In this document: positions 17,171 to 25,996 of the stretch, one piece after another | Layout: each line of letters begins with the position of its first letter | Numbering within the stretch: position 1 is the first letter of the stretch | Assembly: GCF_001294625.1 (NCBI RefSeq) | Contig: NZ_CP012677.1 | Coordinates: forward strand, 620,001-684,000 | Reading direction: 5' to 3' | Length of the DNA stretch: 64,000 nucleotides | DNA from: Arthrobacter alpinus | Lineage (GTDB): Bacteria; Actinomycetota; Actinomycetes; Actinomycetales; Micrococcaceae | Position numbers and translations under genes: made by a program | The notes under the pieces: model-generated | What the model was told of the DNA's origin: nothing | What the model saw: only the letters and a program-made list of their open reading frames with translations | The model's database searches: none

Positions 17171-19891
17171 ATGAAAATCTCAACTTCGTCATTCAATGTA
17201 GAAAACCCTGCACGGGTCATGGATTCTCACGATTCCAGTGAGCGAGGTGAAGCCCGCCGTTCCGGCCGCCGTCCCGTCGTGGACTTAGTATGCAGAGCCC
17301 TTGACAATGGCGATGGGCGAGGCGTCATTCTGGCCGGGGAGTACGGTGTTGGTAAGACCTTCGTGGCACGGCAAGTCATTGAAAAGCTCGCCCTGGAGAA
17401 CTTGGTTGTTTCACTTCGATGCAGTTCAAGTACGGAAGCCATAGAGTACGGTGCAATCAGCCCGCTGATGAGCCATCTTGAACAGGAAGCCTTAGGCAGC
17501 CCGCTGGCCGTCCTTCAGGGCATCACAAGGAACCTCAATGAACGTGCTGCGGGGCGAGGCGTCCTGATTTTCGTCGACAATATCCAATACCTCGATAAAA
17601 GTTCGGCACTGATTCTCACGCAACTGGCGGTCAACGGTGTTGTTCGTCTATTGGCTGCCTGCAATTCGCTGACCGAGGTGCCCCGTGAGATCGTGGGACT
17701 TTGGCGGGATGGGATCATCCGACGAATCGATGTGTTGCCATTTTCTCTCCCCGAGGCCCGGCAATGGTTTGAATTAATTCTTGGCGCACGGGTATCCGAA
17801 GCCGCCGCGCGCGCGCTCTGGTCTGCAGGTGGCGGAATTCCGCGGTTTCTTGATGTCATTGTTCACGAACAAATTGAGGCCGGAACATTGGTGAAAACCG
17901 ACAACGTGTGGGTGGTTACCGGGTCGGCTTTCGTTTGCGGCGGCAATGGCGTTGATACCGTGATGACAGCGCTTGGCACCGTTTCAGAGTCGGAGCGGTT
18001 AATTGCGGAAATCCTTGCCCTGTCAGGTGGAATGCCCCTGAATCAAATCATGAGTGCTGTTGACGTTGCAGCCCTGGATTCTTTGCAGCAACGAGGCTAC
18101 TTGGATATTTCTCAAGGAGAATTTGCCAATGTCCGGCTCTCCAATTGGCTGATGGCCAAGGTGCTCAGGAAGCAAGTCCCTGCTGGCAGAAGCCGTGAAC
18201 TACGACGGCGGGTACTTGAAGCAGTTGATGCAAGTGACCGTTCAGTCCACTTGAGTTTTTCCGAAGCGATCTGGTCCCTTGACTGTGGTGTGCCCCTCGA
18301 CTTGGATCAGACTTTGCTCGCAGCGCGGGACGCTACTCAATCCGGCCATCCCCGTGATGCACTTCGACTTCTGGAGGCGCTGCCTGGGCACCGATCACTT
18401 CCAAGGATTTTGCCGGAGTTGGTTAGCGCGCGGATTGCCTTGGGTGAATTCGGGGCCGCGAGGAATCTTATTTTGAACCCGGACCTGCAAATAGACCAAC
18501 TGCCGGATCGTCATTGGGTTGACGTTATGCTTTTGCGGGCAGCATTGGCTCGTTTGCAGGATCAGAGTCAGGAGATAGCAGGCGAAATTCTGGAGCGTAT
18601 TAACACCCGGCTGAACTGCAGGGACGGTGACAGCGCATCTCAGCAGGCCAATTCAGCGGACTCCGAGTTACTTGATATGCGTGAGGACTTGACGCTTGGA
18701 GTTATTGAGCAGGCCATCCATGATGGGCGGTACCGTGCCGTTGTAAGGGAACTGCGCGAGCTTCATCAGTCCGGACGCTCAAGTGAGACTAGGCTGTTGG
18801 CAGGGAGCTGGCTGACGCAGGCATTGACCCTCACAGGAAGCGCCGTCGATGCGGCGAGGGTTTCGAGGGAAATCGACCTAGAAAATCTGGGCGGGAACAT
18901 TAACTTTCCATCGTCAGAAAAGACCGGCTCTGCGCTTGTGGCGGCCGTTATTGCATCCTTGTCGGCCGAGAGAATTGGGCGGCATAATTTGTGGGTGCCG
19001 GCAGGCATGTTCATGGGCACGCGTATTGCCTGCTTCGCGGAATTGTCTGAAGGGTTGGTTGCGGTATATAGCGGGCGAGCTGACAACGCTCTGGAGTATT
19101 TGGTGCCTGCAGCCAGCCAGTTGAAGGAGCTGGGGCAGAGGGGCACATGGTCGTTGGCCATCGCAGCAATTGCTTATGCTTGCGCCCTCAAGGGTGACAA
19201 TGACATGGCGTTGGAGTATTTGAATCAAGGCAAGGAAGGCGCTGGCCATTGTGCCCGGCTGGTCTCCACCGCTTGTAGCTATTTTCAAGTACTGACGTCG
19301 GCAGAGCTCGCGTCCAAGGAAAAGGCGATAGTTCGATTGTTTGCGCTGGCCGATGAGGAACGTCAGTTTCGCACGACTGCTGTGGAAATGGTCTTCGTCC
19401 ATGCGGCAGTTCGCCTGGGGAGTGTGACTGGCGCTCAGAGACTACTGACGCTGGCGTCCGGGCTTCAAGGACCACTGGCGAGTCTGTGTGAAAGCTTTGG
19501 ACGGGGCATTGTGAGTCGGGATGTCAACCTTCTGGTAGTGGTTGCTGAGGTCGCGGCCGCGCAAGGAGACGCCCTGTTCTCGCGCGACATTGCCAGATCT
19601 GCTTTGAAAATTGCGGGTGAAAATGTTGACAGGGTTGGTATGCGGCTCGCACAGCAGCTCATCCGGGGGGGCGTGCTCAAGCTGGGCCAGGTCAAAGTTT
19701 CCGACGAAGACGGGCAGCGATTGACGGGCCGTGAGCAAGAAGTTGCCGTGCACGCGGCCTCGGGTGCCAGCAACAAGGATATCGCAGCAAAAATGCATAT
19801 TTCTGTAAGAACTGTTGAAGGCCACCTGTATCAGATATATTCGAAGCTGCAAGTTGCTTCAAGGGCCGAATTAAGGGAAACGTTGGTCTAA
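17171..19891 (+). CDS. LAL-type LuxR-family regulator (copy 3)
   Basis: A 906-residue regulator with an intact Walker A, GEYGVGKT (residues 56-63), Walker B GVLIFVDNIQ, and a C-terminal LuxR domain (LTGREQEVAVHAASG, SVRTVEGHLYQIYSKLQ). The frame is open from GTG 17066, but ATG 17171 has GAAGG nine bases upstream and gives a length equal to the two sister genes; a strong GGAGGTGA at 17058 lies too close to GTG 17066 to serve it well. Base composition is more AT-rich than the flanking core genes. A 226-base gap separates it from copy 2, so it may have its own promoter. Its stop overlaps the convergent cysC end. Confidence 0.86.
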   Translation: MKISTSSFNVENPARVMDSHDSSERGEARRSGRRPVVDLVCRALDNGDGRGVILAGEYGVGKTFVARQVIEKLALENLVVSLRCSSSTEAIEYGAISPLMSHLEQEALGSPLAVLQGITRNLNERAAGRGVLIFVDNIQYLDKSSALILTQLAVNGVVRLLAACNSLTEVPREIVGLWRDGIIRRIDVLPFSLPEARQWFELILGARVSEAAARALWSAGGGIPRFLDVIVHEQIEAGTLVKTDNVWVVTGSAFVCGGNGVDTVMTALGTVSESERLIAEILALSGGMPLNQIMSAVDVAALDSLQQRGYLDISQGEFANVRLSNWLMAKVLRKQVPAGRSRELRRRVLEAVDASDRSVHLSFSEAIWSLDCGVPLDLDQTLLAARDATQSGHPRDALRLLEALPGHRSLPRILPELVSARIALGEFGAARNLILNPDLQIDQLPDRHWVDVMLLRAALARLQDQSQEIAGEILERINTRLNCRDGDSASQQANSADSELLDMREDLTLGVIEQAIHDGRYRAVVRELRELHQSGRSSETRLLAGSWLTQALTLTGSAVDAARVSREIDLENLGGNINFPSSEKTGSALVAAVIASLSAERIGRHNLWVPAGMFMGTRIACFAELSEGLVAVYSGRADNALEYLVPAASQLKELGQRGTWSLAIAAIAYACALKGDNDMALEYLNQGKEGAGHCARLVSTACSYFQVLTSAELASKEKAIVRLFALADEERQFRTTAVEMVFVHAAVRLGSVTGAQRLLTLASGLQGPLASLCESFGRGIVSRDVNLLVVVAEVAAAQGDALFSRDIARSALKIAGENVDRVGMRLAQQLIRGGVLKLGQVKVSDEDGQRLTGREQEVAVHAASGASNKDIAAKMHISVRTVEGHLYQIYSKLQVASRAELRETLV

Positions 19892-21234
19892 GTTTTGGAG
19901 AATTCCCCCATAGCGCCTTTGGAATGTCTGGCGACTGCGAGGATAATCGACTCAACAGCTTCGGAAGTGCTGAGAACGCTGGTGTCAATCTGAAGGTCGG
20001 CGTCAGCTGGAATTTCATAGGCTGAATCTATACCTGTGAAGTCCTTCAACTCGCCCGTCCTTGCACGGGCATACAGGCCTTTCCTGTCCCGCGATTCGCA
20101 CACGGACAGCGGAGTGGAAACGTGGACAAGCAGGAACACGCCCACGGCTTCGGCCATCTCCCGGACTTCTTGTCTGGTCTTGTCAAAGGGAGCGATGGGT
20201 GCGCATATCACCATTCCGCCAGCACCGGCAATCAGCGAGGCAACCCACCCGAGCCGGCGTACGTTGGTTTCCCGTTCCTCCCGCGTAAACCCTAGGTCTG
20301 GGGACAGTGTCCGTCGCACGTCGTCGCCGTCAAGCAATGTCACCGGCCGTAACTCATCCAGCACAAGGCGTTCAGACAATGCCCTTGCCACAGTGGACTT
20401 GCCCGAGCCGGAAAGTCCGGTCAGGAAGACCACCACGCCTTTTTGCGCGGCACCGTCCCTGAGGGCTGGCCGGGATGGCAAGGACGCACTAGGCGTCCAA
20501 GTGTTCACGGTTGCTGAAACAGTGGAGAAATCCAGTACCCGATCTGCGGATAGTGTTTGTAGAAGATGGTCATGAAGAATCTTCCCACGGTGCGGATCGG
20601 TCCTGTTTGAGGGCAAGACAATCATTCCCAGCCGGGCGCCGTCGACGTTGTCAACAATCTGGGACAGTTCATCCAATAAGGCTTGGACCGTGTAGCGTCC
20701 GTGCGGTTGCGGCCCGCATTCAGCCACGATCCAAAGGACCGCATTCTCCTGATGTGCCGATTCTATGGCCAAAGCGACCTGTGAGTTTCGAGGGGTTTCG
20801 GAGAACACTGCGAGTACTGTTTGCTTGCCGTCGGAAGCTTGTGCCAGTGGCTCCGTTAGCCGGATGCTGCGTGCCGGAGGATGCTCCGCCCAGCGGAGAA
20901 CGGATAGGGAGCCCGCCAAATATCTTGTGTCTGTTGTTGGGGTCAGGGCAAGGGGAGAGGTCCCTGTGACATCCAACCGTGCCAAGGGCGTTCCATCCGG
21001 ATCGGTCAGCAATATTGCCCGATTCTTCAGTGCTTCTTGGGCAACACCGGATGGGACACGAAGGAGAAATGGGGCTGGCCAGCCCTCGGGCACTTGGTGA
21101 GGAAGGCAGTAGCCATTTGCAGGGGCAAATAAGCCGCCTGCAAGGAGCTCCAACTCATCCAGATCGGTTCCGGACATGGCATGTTGCGGTAGATTGGCGG
21201 CAAAATCATTCTCACTTTTCATGGGCTTCAACAT
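19888..21234 (-). CDS. cysC: Adenylyl-sulfate kinase (CysC) with N-terminal degenerate ATP-sulfurylase-like region
   Basis: Phosphorylates adenylyl sulfate (APS) to PAPS, the sulfate donor. The C-terminal ~190 residues are a complete APS kinase: P-loop LTGLSGSGKST, DGDDVRRTLSPDLGF, TREERETNVRRLGWVA and the late IDSAYEIP. The first ~270 residues resemble the PUA-like and central parts of ATP sulfurylase, but the catalytic HxxH-type motif is not seen (the region reads FSETPRNSQVALAI), so the domain is probably not a sulfurylase. Candidate starts are ATG 21234 (GGAGAG just upstream) and ATG 21222. It overlaps the 3' end of the permease gene, so translation is likely coupled. ATP sulfurylase activity would come from cysD-cysN at 28395. 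Confidence 0.88.
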   Translation of the reverse strand: MLKPMKSENDFAANLPQHAMSGTDLDELELLAGGLFAPANGYCLPHQVPEGWPAPFLLRVPSGVAQEALKNRAILLTDPDGTPLARLDVTGTSPLALTPTTDTRYLAGSLSVLRWAEHPPARSIRLTEPLAQASDGKQTVLAVFSETPRNSQVALAIESAHQENAVLWIVAECGPQPHGRYTVQALLDELSQIVDNVDGARLGMIVLPSNRTDPHRGKILHDHLLQTLSADRVLDFSTVSATVNTWTPSASLPSRPALRDGAAQKGVVVFLTGLSGSGKSTVARALSERLVLDELRPVTLLDGDDVRRTLSPDLGFTREERETNVRRLGWVASLIAGAGGMVICAPIAPFDKTRQEVREMAEAVGVFLLVHVSTPLSVCESRDRKGLYARARTGELKDFTGIDSAYEIPADADLQIDTSVLSTSEAVESIILAVARHSKGAMGEFSKT

Positions 21235-22195
21235 TCTCTCCGGTGGCAAGTTCTTGGCTGCCAAGCTGGTTGCGCCGTTGCATTCGTTCCCTGGTGGCGA
21301 GTGCAGGAAGGCCGAAGTGAAGCCTGATGGCCATCCATGCAAGTGGAGTCACGAGCAAGAAAGCCACAAGGGTTAGTGCCGTTAGGTGGTTTTCCAGTCC
21401 GAGCATCTTCAGCCCTGATGCCAGAAGGACGAATGCTAACGCGCGGCGGATAAACCCGCCGGACAGCCGGCTGGAAAGTTGGGCGCCAATGAAGACGCCC
21501 GGAATGCTGCCGATAATCAAGGGAATCGTCAGGCCGAGGTCCAGATCACCAAAGAGGGTGTGCCCAAACGCGGCCGCCGCAACCAGTGGGACGGCCTGCA
21601 GCAGGTCTGTTCCCACCAGCTGGTTGGTCTTGAGTGCGGGGTAGATCATCATCAATCCGATGATGATGATGGACCCCGATCCGACGGACGTCATCCCAAC
21701 GATGACCCCGCCAACAATTCCCAGGAGGACAGTCGGAAGGGGGCGGGCGCGAAGGGGGCCGTTTTGTAGCGACGTGGGGGCGTCTTGACCGTGACGCTGT
21801 GCCTTGGTGCGCTCGACGATTTTTAGATACGCCCGCACTGCAAGCAATAGTGCGGAAACAAGGAGTGCGACGCCGAGCGCAATACGTACGCCGTTTTGCA
21901 CAGCTTCGGCCGGTCCCATCCACTTAAGGATCAAGACTCCGCAAAATGCTGACGGAACTGAGCCGATAACCAGCCATTTGACCAGTTCCAGATTGACGGT
22001 TTTCTGGCGAAGGTGAACCCACGAGCCCACGGGTTTCATGACGGCACTGGCAACCAGATCACTGGAGACGGCAGCCAAGGGCGGAACACCAAATATTAGG
22101 ACCAAGGCAGGCGTCATGAGTGCCCCGCCTCCCATCCCGGTCAGGCCAACAACTATTCCTACGCCAAACGCTGCCAAAACGACCCATGAGTCCAT
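21212..22195 (-). CDS. TauE/SafE family sulfite/sulfate-type permease
   Basis: Polytopic membrane protein of about eight segments in two halves; TauE/SafE members move sulfite, sulfoacetate or related anions. The N-terminal glycine-rich GVGIVVGLTGMGGGALMTPAL and its half-repeat GIVGGVIVGMTSVGSGS are family hallmarks. About 327 residues from ATG 22195 (MDSWVVLA), where similarity starts; GTG 22276 would extend it but lies on a candidate operator. It overlaps cysC, which points to a sulfur oxyanion substrate and a joint operon read leftwards from the promoter at 22299-22328. Direction of transport is not known. Confidence 0.85.
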   Translation of the reverse strand: MDSWVVLAAFGVGIVVGLTGMGGGALMTPALVLIFGVPPLAAVSSDLVASAVMKPVGSWVHLRQKTVNLELVKWLVIGSVPSAFCGVLILKWMGPAEAVQNGVRIALGVALLVSALLLAVRAYLKIVERTKAQRHGQDAPTSLQNGPLRARPLPTVLLGIVGGVIVGMTSVGSGSIIIIGLMMIYPALKTNQLVGTDLLQAVPLVAAAAFGHTLFGDLDLGLTIPLIIGSIPGVFIGAQLSSRLSGGFIRRALAFVLLASGLKMLGLENHLTALTLVAFLLVTPLAWMAIRLHFGLPALATRERMQRRNQLGSQELATGENVEAHEK

Positions 22196-22264
22196 AGCAA
22201 ACAATAGTGTCACCGGAGCGGCCGGCAGCCCACGCGTAATTTTGGCTGCCGTCGAGTGCCCATC

Positions 22265-22296
22265 TAGGTAAAACACAGTAGTCCGATAGGTAAAAC
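22265..22296 (-). promoter_or_regulatory. Tandem operator-like repeats upstream of the permease-cysC operon
   Basis: TAGGTAAAAC occurs exactly at 22265-22274 and 22287-22296, 22 bases (two helical turns) apart, immediately downstream of a promoter. This arrangement fits a repressor site. The nearby Rrf2-family regulator gene (25151) is one candidate binder; this is inference. Confidence 0.45.
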
Positions 22297-22298
22297 GA

Positions 22299-22328
22299 GT
22301 ATTAGATTCTCTACCGAAGCACTTTCAA
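22299..22328 (-). promoter_or_regulatory. Promoter of the permease-cysC operon
   Basis: On the minus strand, TTGAAA (22328-22323) and TAATAC (22304-22299) are 18 bases apart, a good housekeeping promoter. The start of transcription would fall near 22292, inside the tandem TAGGTAAAAC repeats. Confidence 0.55.
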
Positions 22329-22424
22329 CACCTGTGACCTAGCTGGATAGTGTGTTATTGGCAGGGTTAATTACCTTAAGGATGTCGGCATGAACCATTC
22401 TCGAGCCAAAGCTCACTTGCTGGT

Positions 22425-22433
22425 GGGGGGGGG
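22425..22433. repeat. Run of 9 G
   Basis: Homopolymer at the signal-peptide region of the substrate-binding pseudogene. Removing one G (or adding two) would restore the local reading frame into AVIAALSAFTPAGSG. Confidence 0.85.
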
Positions 22434-22817
22434 TGGCAGTCATCGCCGCCCTCAGCGCATTTACTCCCGCCGGTTCAGGTAGCTCGCTGAGCGAGGGCAT
22501 GGGCGGCGGCAGTGCTAAGTCAGTGCGGATTGGATATTTTCCAACCTGACACATGCCCCGGCAATCGTCAGGGCGGAAAGGGTTGCTTGCCACTCGGCTG
22601 AAGGAGACCACTCTCGAGCCGGTCATCTTCAGTGCCGGGCCGTCGGCCATTGAGGACCTGTTCCCGGGGGCCGTTGACATGGTCTTTGCCGGGCCAAATC
22701 CCACGGTCAACGGCTACAGCAAGAGAAACGGAGAAGCCTCGCGGGTGGTGGCGGGTGCCGCGTCGGTTGGGGCCGGACTTGTGGTGCGGTCCGGGATCGA
22801 CACTCATTCTCAGTTGC

Positions 22818-22838
22818 GGGGGGGGGGGGGGGGGGGGG
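22818..22838. repeat. Run of 21 G
   Basis: Uninterrupted G homopolymer inside the substrate-binding pseudogene, by far the longest in the window. It could be biological slippage or an assembly/basecalling artefact. Confidence 0.85.
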
Positions 22839-23462
22839 CAAAACTGGCCACCACGCAATTGGGAAATACTCAGGATGTTGCTTTGAGTCACGAGCTAAAG
22901 GGGCAGAGCCTGAGCACTTACACTGAAGGCGGCGGTGACGTGCGCATTCTGCCTCAAGACAACGCCACCGCACTGCAATCGTTCTTGCGCCAAGTCATCG
23001 ACGGTGCATGGCTCCCGGAACCCTGGCTTTCCCAATTGCTGCTGACAGGTGAGGGACTCATTTTAGTCAATGAAAGCAGCCTGTGGCCGTACAGCTCATT
23101 TGTAGTGACAAATGTGGTGCCAAGAAGGATTTTCTTGATAAATACCCAAAGACAGTTGCCGCCGTGGTGGAGGAAGAGCTCGACTCGATTGAATTCATCA
23201 ATGACCATCCCGACCAGGCCAAGGCCGTCGTCAACGCCGGAATTCACACGATTACCGGCAAATCGATTGATGCCGCAGTACTTGATCGGAACTGGAACAA
23301 CGTGAAATTTGGCGACGATCCACTGGCACAAAGGTTGTTGGCCGGTGCTGCAAATGCGGAGTCCGTCGGGTTGCAGGGGAAAGTTGACCTGTCCGGACTT
23401 TCTGATGTACGAATACTCAATTCCATCCTTGTTGCCAGAGGACTGAGCACGGTGAAGGCACC

Positions 23463-24244
23463 ATGACTGCCGTGTGGCCGCTGGACCGCCACGGCAGCAG
23501 CCTTTTGGATTCGGAAGTCAGTATCTCGGTAAAATCGGTGGGCAAGACATATCGCGGGAATGGGATGTTGACAGCGGTGCTGGTTGACATCGAATTGGAT
23601 GTCCTGGACGGCGAGTTTGTGTGCCTATTGGGGCGGTCGGGGTGCGGCAAGTCCACACTTTTGAACCTGATTGCCGGACTGTACTCTCCTACCCGCGGCG
23701 TCATCGAAACTGGCCGGCGAAAAGTGGGGTGATGTTCCAGGACGACAATCTCTTTCCGTGGCTGACGGTCCGGGGGTACATCGAACTGGCGCTACGTCTA
23801 TTCAGTGTGCCTCATGCAGAGTTCAAGGAACGGGCAGCCTCACTGCTGGAGTCAGTGAGGCTGCCCGGCATGGCCAAGCTCCGCCCCCATGAGCTCTCCG
23901 GTGGTATACGCCAACGGGCTGCGCTGGCCAAAACTTTGGCCCAGGACTGCCAGATACTGCTCATGGATGAACCATTCGGTGCCCTCGGCTCTTTTACCCG
24001 TGACGCCATGCATAATGAAACTAGAAGAATCCACGCCGAACGCGGACTTACGGTGGTCTTTGCGACGCATAATTCGCGGGAGGCCGTCCGGTTCGCTGAC
24101 CGAATCGTCATCATGGCGCCGACGCCGGGCCGGGTAGAGGCACACATGGCAATCATGCCGCCCCACCCGCGCAACGCTGACAGTGTTGAGTTTTCCGCCG
24201 TGGCGGCCCAGCTCACTCACCACATAAGGACACAACAGCCGTGA
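23463..24244 (+). pseudogene. Frameshifted SsuB/TauB-like ABC transporter ATPase
   Basis: The first part carries Walker A ([10 protein letters not shown]) and stops at TGA near 23732; the rest, in another frame, carries [14 protein letters not shown], a signature-like LSGGIRQRAALAKTLA and Walker B ILLMDEPFGALG. A one-base loss around GTGGGGTGATG (about 23725-23735) separates GRRKVG from VMFQ, which are adjacent in intact homologues. It overlaps the binding-protein gene upstream and the permease gene downstream by four bases each, the layout of an intact ancestral operon. Confidence 0.82.
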
Positions 24245-25104
24245 GCCGGTCCGGGATGTTTCAAGGGACCTCGTCGGGTGGGCCGGCGTTGAAGGCGCGA
24301 TCGGCGCCACATCGAACATTGCGCCGTCGCATGAGACAGCTCGTTTCGCCATTGATTGCCGCTGCTGTGGTGGTAGCTCTATGGGACGCGATCTACCTTT
24401 CAGGCTGGCGTCCCGGTTACGTTTTGCCGACGCCCTTTATGGTGGGGCAACGATTGGTGGGGATGGTCTCGGACGGGAAATTCTGGGTGGGGGTGTCCAC
24501 GACTCTTCTTCGAGCCACCATCGGGTTTGGCTCCGCAGTTGTCGTCGGGACCTGCTTTGGCATGGCTGAAATTAGCCAAAGGGCCTTTCGGGCAACGGTG
24601 CGTTCGTTGATTACTGGCATGCAAACCGTGCCATCGATCGCATGGTTCTCTTTTGTCATCTTCTTGGTTGGTTTGTCCGAGCAAGCAATCCTCTTTGTTG
24701 TCCTGTTGGGAGCCGCACCGTCGGTGGCCAACGGACTGATTTCCGGAGTTGATGAGACACCGGTCGCCGTCATCCGAAACGCCCGTTCGATGGGGACAAC
24801 AGGTGTCAGGCTCTACCCGTTCTTCGTCATTCCAGCGACTCTCCCTGCATACTGTTCAGGCCTCAAAGGGGGATAGGCATTTGCGTGGAGAAGCCTCATG
24901 GCCGGTGAACTCGTGGTCATCATTGCCTCCAAGCCGTCCTTGGGGGTCTCGTTGCAATATTTCCGAGTGTTTTCAGATACTTCGGGAGTGATGGCGGTCA
25001 TCTTGATCATCGGGATGGGAGCTGACAGGGCTCTGCCCGCCATAATTGAGGGCCTCCAACGACGCCGTGGCCTAGGTGGTGGGATCATGGACCAAGCACG
25101 ATAG
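24241..25104 (+). pseudogene. SsuC-like ABC permease broken by an in-frame TAG
   Basis: Membrane permease of the sulfonate/nitrate class; about six hydrophobic segments and the cytoplasmic EAA-like loop (around RNARSMGTTGVRLYPFFVIPA). After CSGLKGG a TAG (24874-24876) interrupts the frame, which then continues unchanged with AFAWRSLMAGELVVI to 25104. Homologues have Trp (TGG) at this place, so a single G-to-A change explains the stop. Together with the two upstream genes the whole transporter is inactive. Confidence 0.82.
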
Positions 25105-25150
25105 TCTGCAGGGACGAAGATGGCCGGACGACTCAAAGCAGGAGGCTTCA

Positions 25151-25606
25151 ATGCATGTGACGGCCAAGGCTGACTATGCACTTCGCGCGGTTGTGGAACT
25201 CGTCCTGCACGACGGCGAGATCGTCACCAGGGAACGGCTCGCCTCTGAACAGCAGATTCCAACAAAGTTTCTCGAATCTATACTGGCCCAACTCACCAGG
25301 GGCGGAATACTTGTCGCCAAGCGAGGCGTCAATGGGGGGTATCACCTTGGCCGACCGGCGGCAGATATTTCAGTAGCAGATGTGATCAGAGCTGTCGATG
25401 GTCCACTGGCAGGTGTGCGGGGCGAACGCCCCGAAGATGTTTTCTATCCTGACTCCAGTTCCCACCTGCGAGAAGTATGGGTTGCTGCGCGTGCCAGCCT
25501 GCGAGCAGTCTTGGAGATGACCTCAATGCAGGATGTTGCTCGCAAATCACTGCCGGAGGAAGTCGTGACACTTTTGGGCCAGCCAGGCGTTTGGGCCCGC
25601 CGCTAA
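25151..25606 (+). CDS. Rrf2-family transcriptional regulator
   Basis: A 151-residue winged-helix regulator (MHVTAKADYALRAVVELV start, PTKFLESILAQLTRGGIL recognition region, GGYHLGRPAADISVADV wing). No three-cysteine iron-sulfur cluster motif is visible, so it is more like the CymR/unspecified type than IscR/NsrR. A GGAGG sits five bases before ATG 25151. It follows the decayed sulfonate-type transporter and is in a sulfur gene neighbourhood; control of the permease-cysC promoter is a reasonable guess. Confidence 0.85.
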   Translation: MHVTAKADYALRAVVELVLHDGEIVTRERLASEQQIPTKFLESILAQLTRGGILVAKRGVNGGYHLGRPAADISVADVIRAVDGPLAGVRGERPEDVFYPDSSSHLREVWVAARASLRAVLEMTSMQDVARKSLPEEVVTLLGQPGVWARR

Positions 25607-25996
25607 TTCACGAACAAGTGGGACGGGCCTAAAACAAGTAGCGCATTTGGGCGGGTGGGTAGCCGGTGCCAAAAGACGGGTGAGCTCTACTCATGTGCCA
25701 AGATCTGAATCCTAATACCGTGGAAGCATCATCAATTCTTGCATTCTGAACTGGTATTAGGCGGGTCTCAATATGCGTTCTCGTTGTCGATTTTCCTCCC
25801 ACCAACATTTTGCGCCTACGGCGCAACCACACTCTCCTCACTATCACGAACGAGCCATAAGCCTTCAAGGAACCAAATCCTTGAACTGGCGGCTCCCACA
25901 TTCGGGGCCGGCGGCGGTGAAGTCTTCTGAGACCAAGACTTTCCCCCAGCCGTCGTCGGTCCCCTCCACAGCCGAAATAGTCTCGAGGTGGCCCGC
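25607..25996. other. Gene-free 390-base gap before the sugar-transferase operon
   Basis: No convincing coding region. It contains a perfect 9-bp inverted repeat, CCTAATACC (25711-25719) with GGTATTAGG (25753-25761), separated by 33 bases. The promoter for the sugar transferase-cysQDN operon should lie here, but no clear -35/-10 pair stands out. Confidence 0.5.

Larger units (their letters stand above)
22390..23466 (+). pseudogene. Decayed SsuA/NrtA-like ABC transporter substrate-binding protein
   Basis: Conceptual pieces give a sulfonate/nitrate/taurine-type periplasmic binding protein (for example FSAGPSAIEDLFPGAVDMVF, DNATALQSFLRQVIDGAW, KKDFLDKYPKTVAAVV) but are spread over two frames with switches near 22433, 22543, 22560 and about 23120. 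The first switch falls on a run of nine G, and a run of 21 G interrupts the gene at 22818-22838 where homologues read a short LRGKKLA-like stretch. The start MNHSRAKAHLLV is followed by what was a signal peptide. The end overlaps the next gene by ATGA. It is dead unless the frameshifts are sequencing errors. Confidence 0.8.

Noticed and set aside
23700..23740. Programmed frameshifting to express the ABC ATPase
   Set aside because: No convincing slippery heptamer with a downstream structure was seen, and both neighbouring genes of the operon are also broken.
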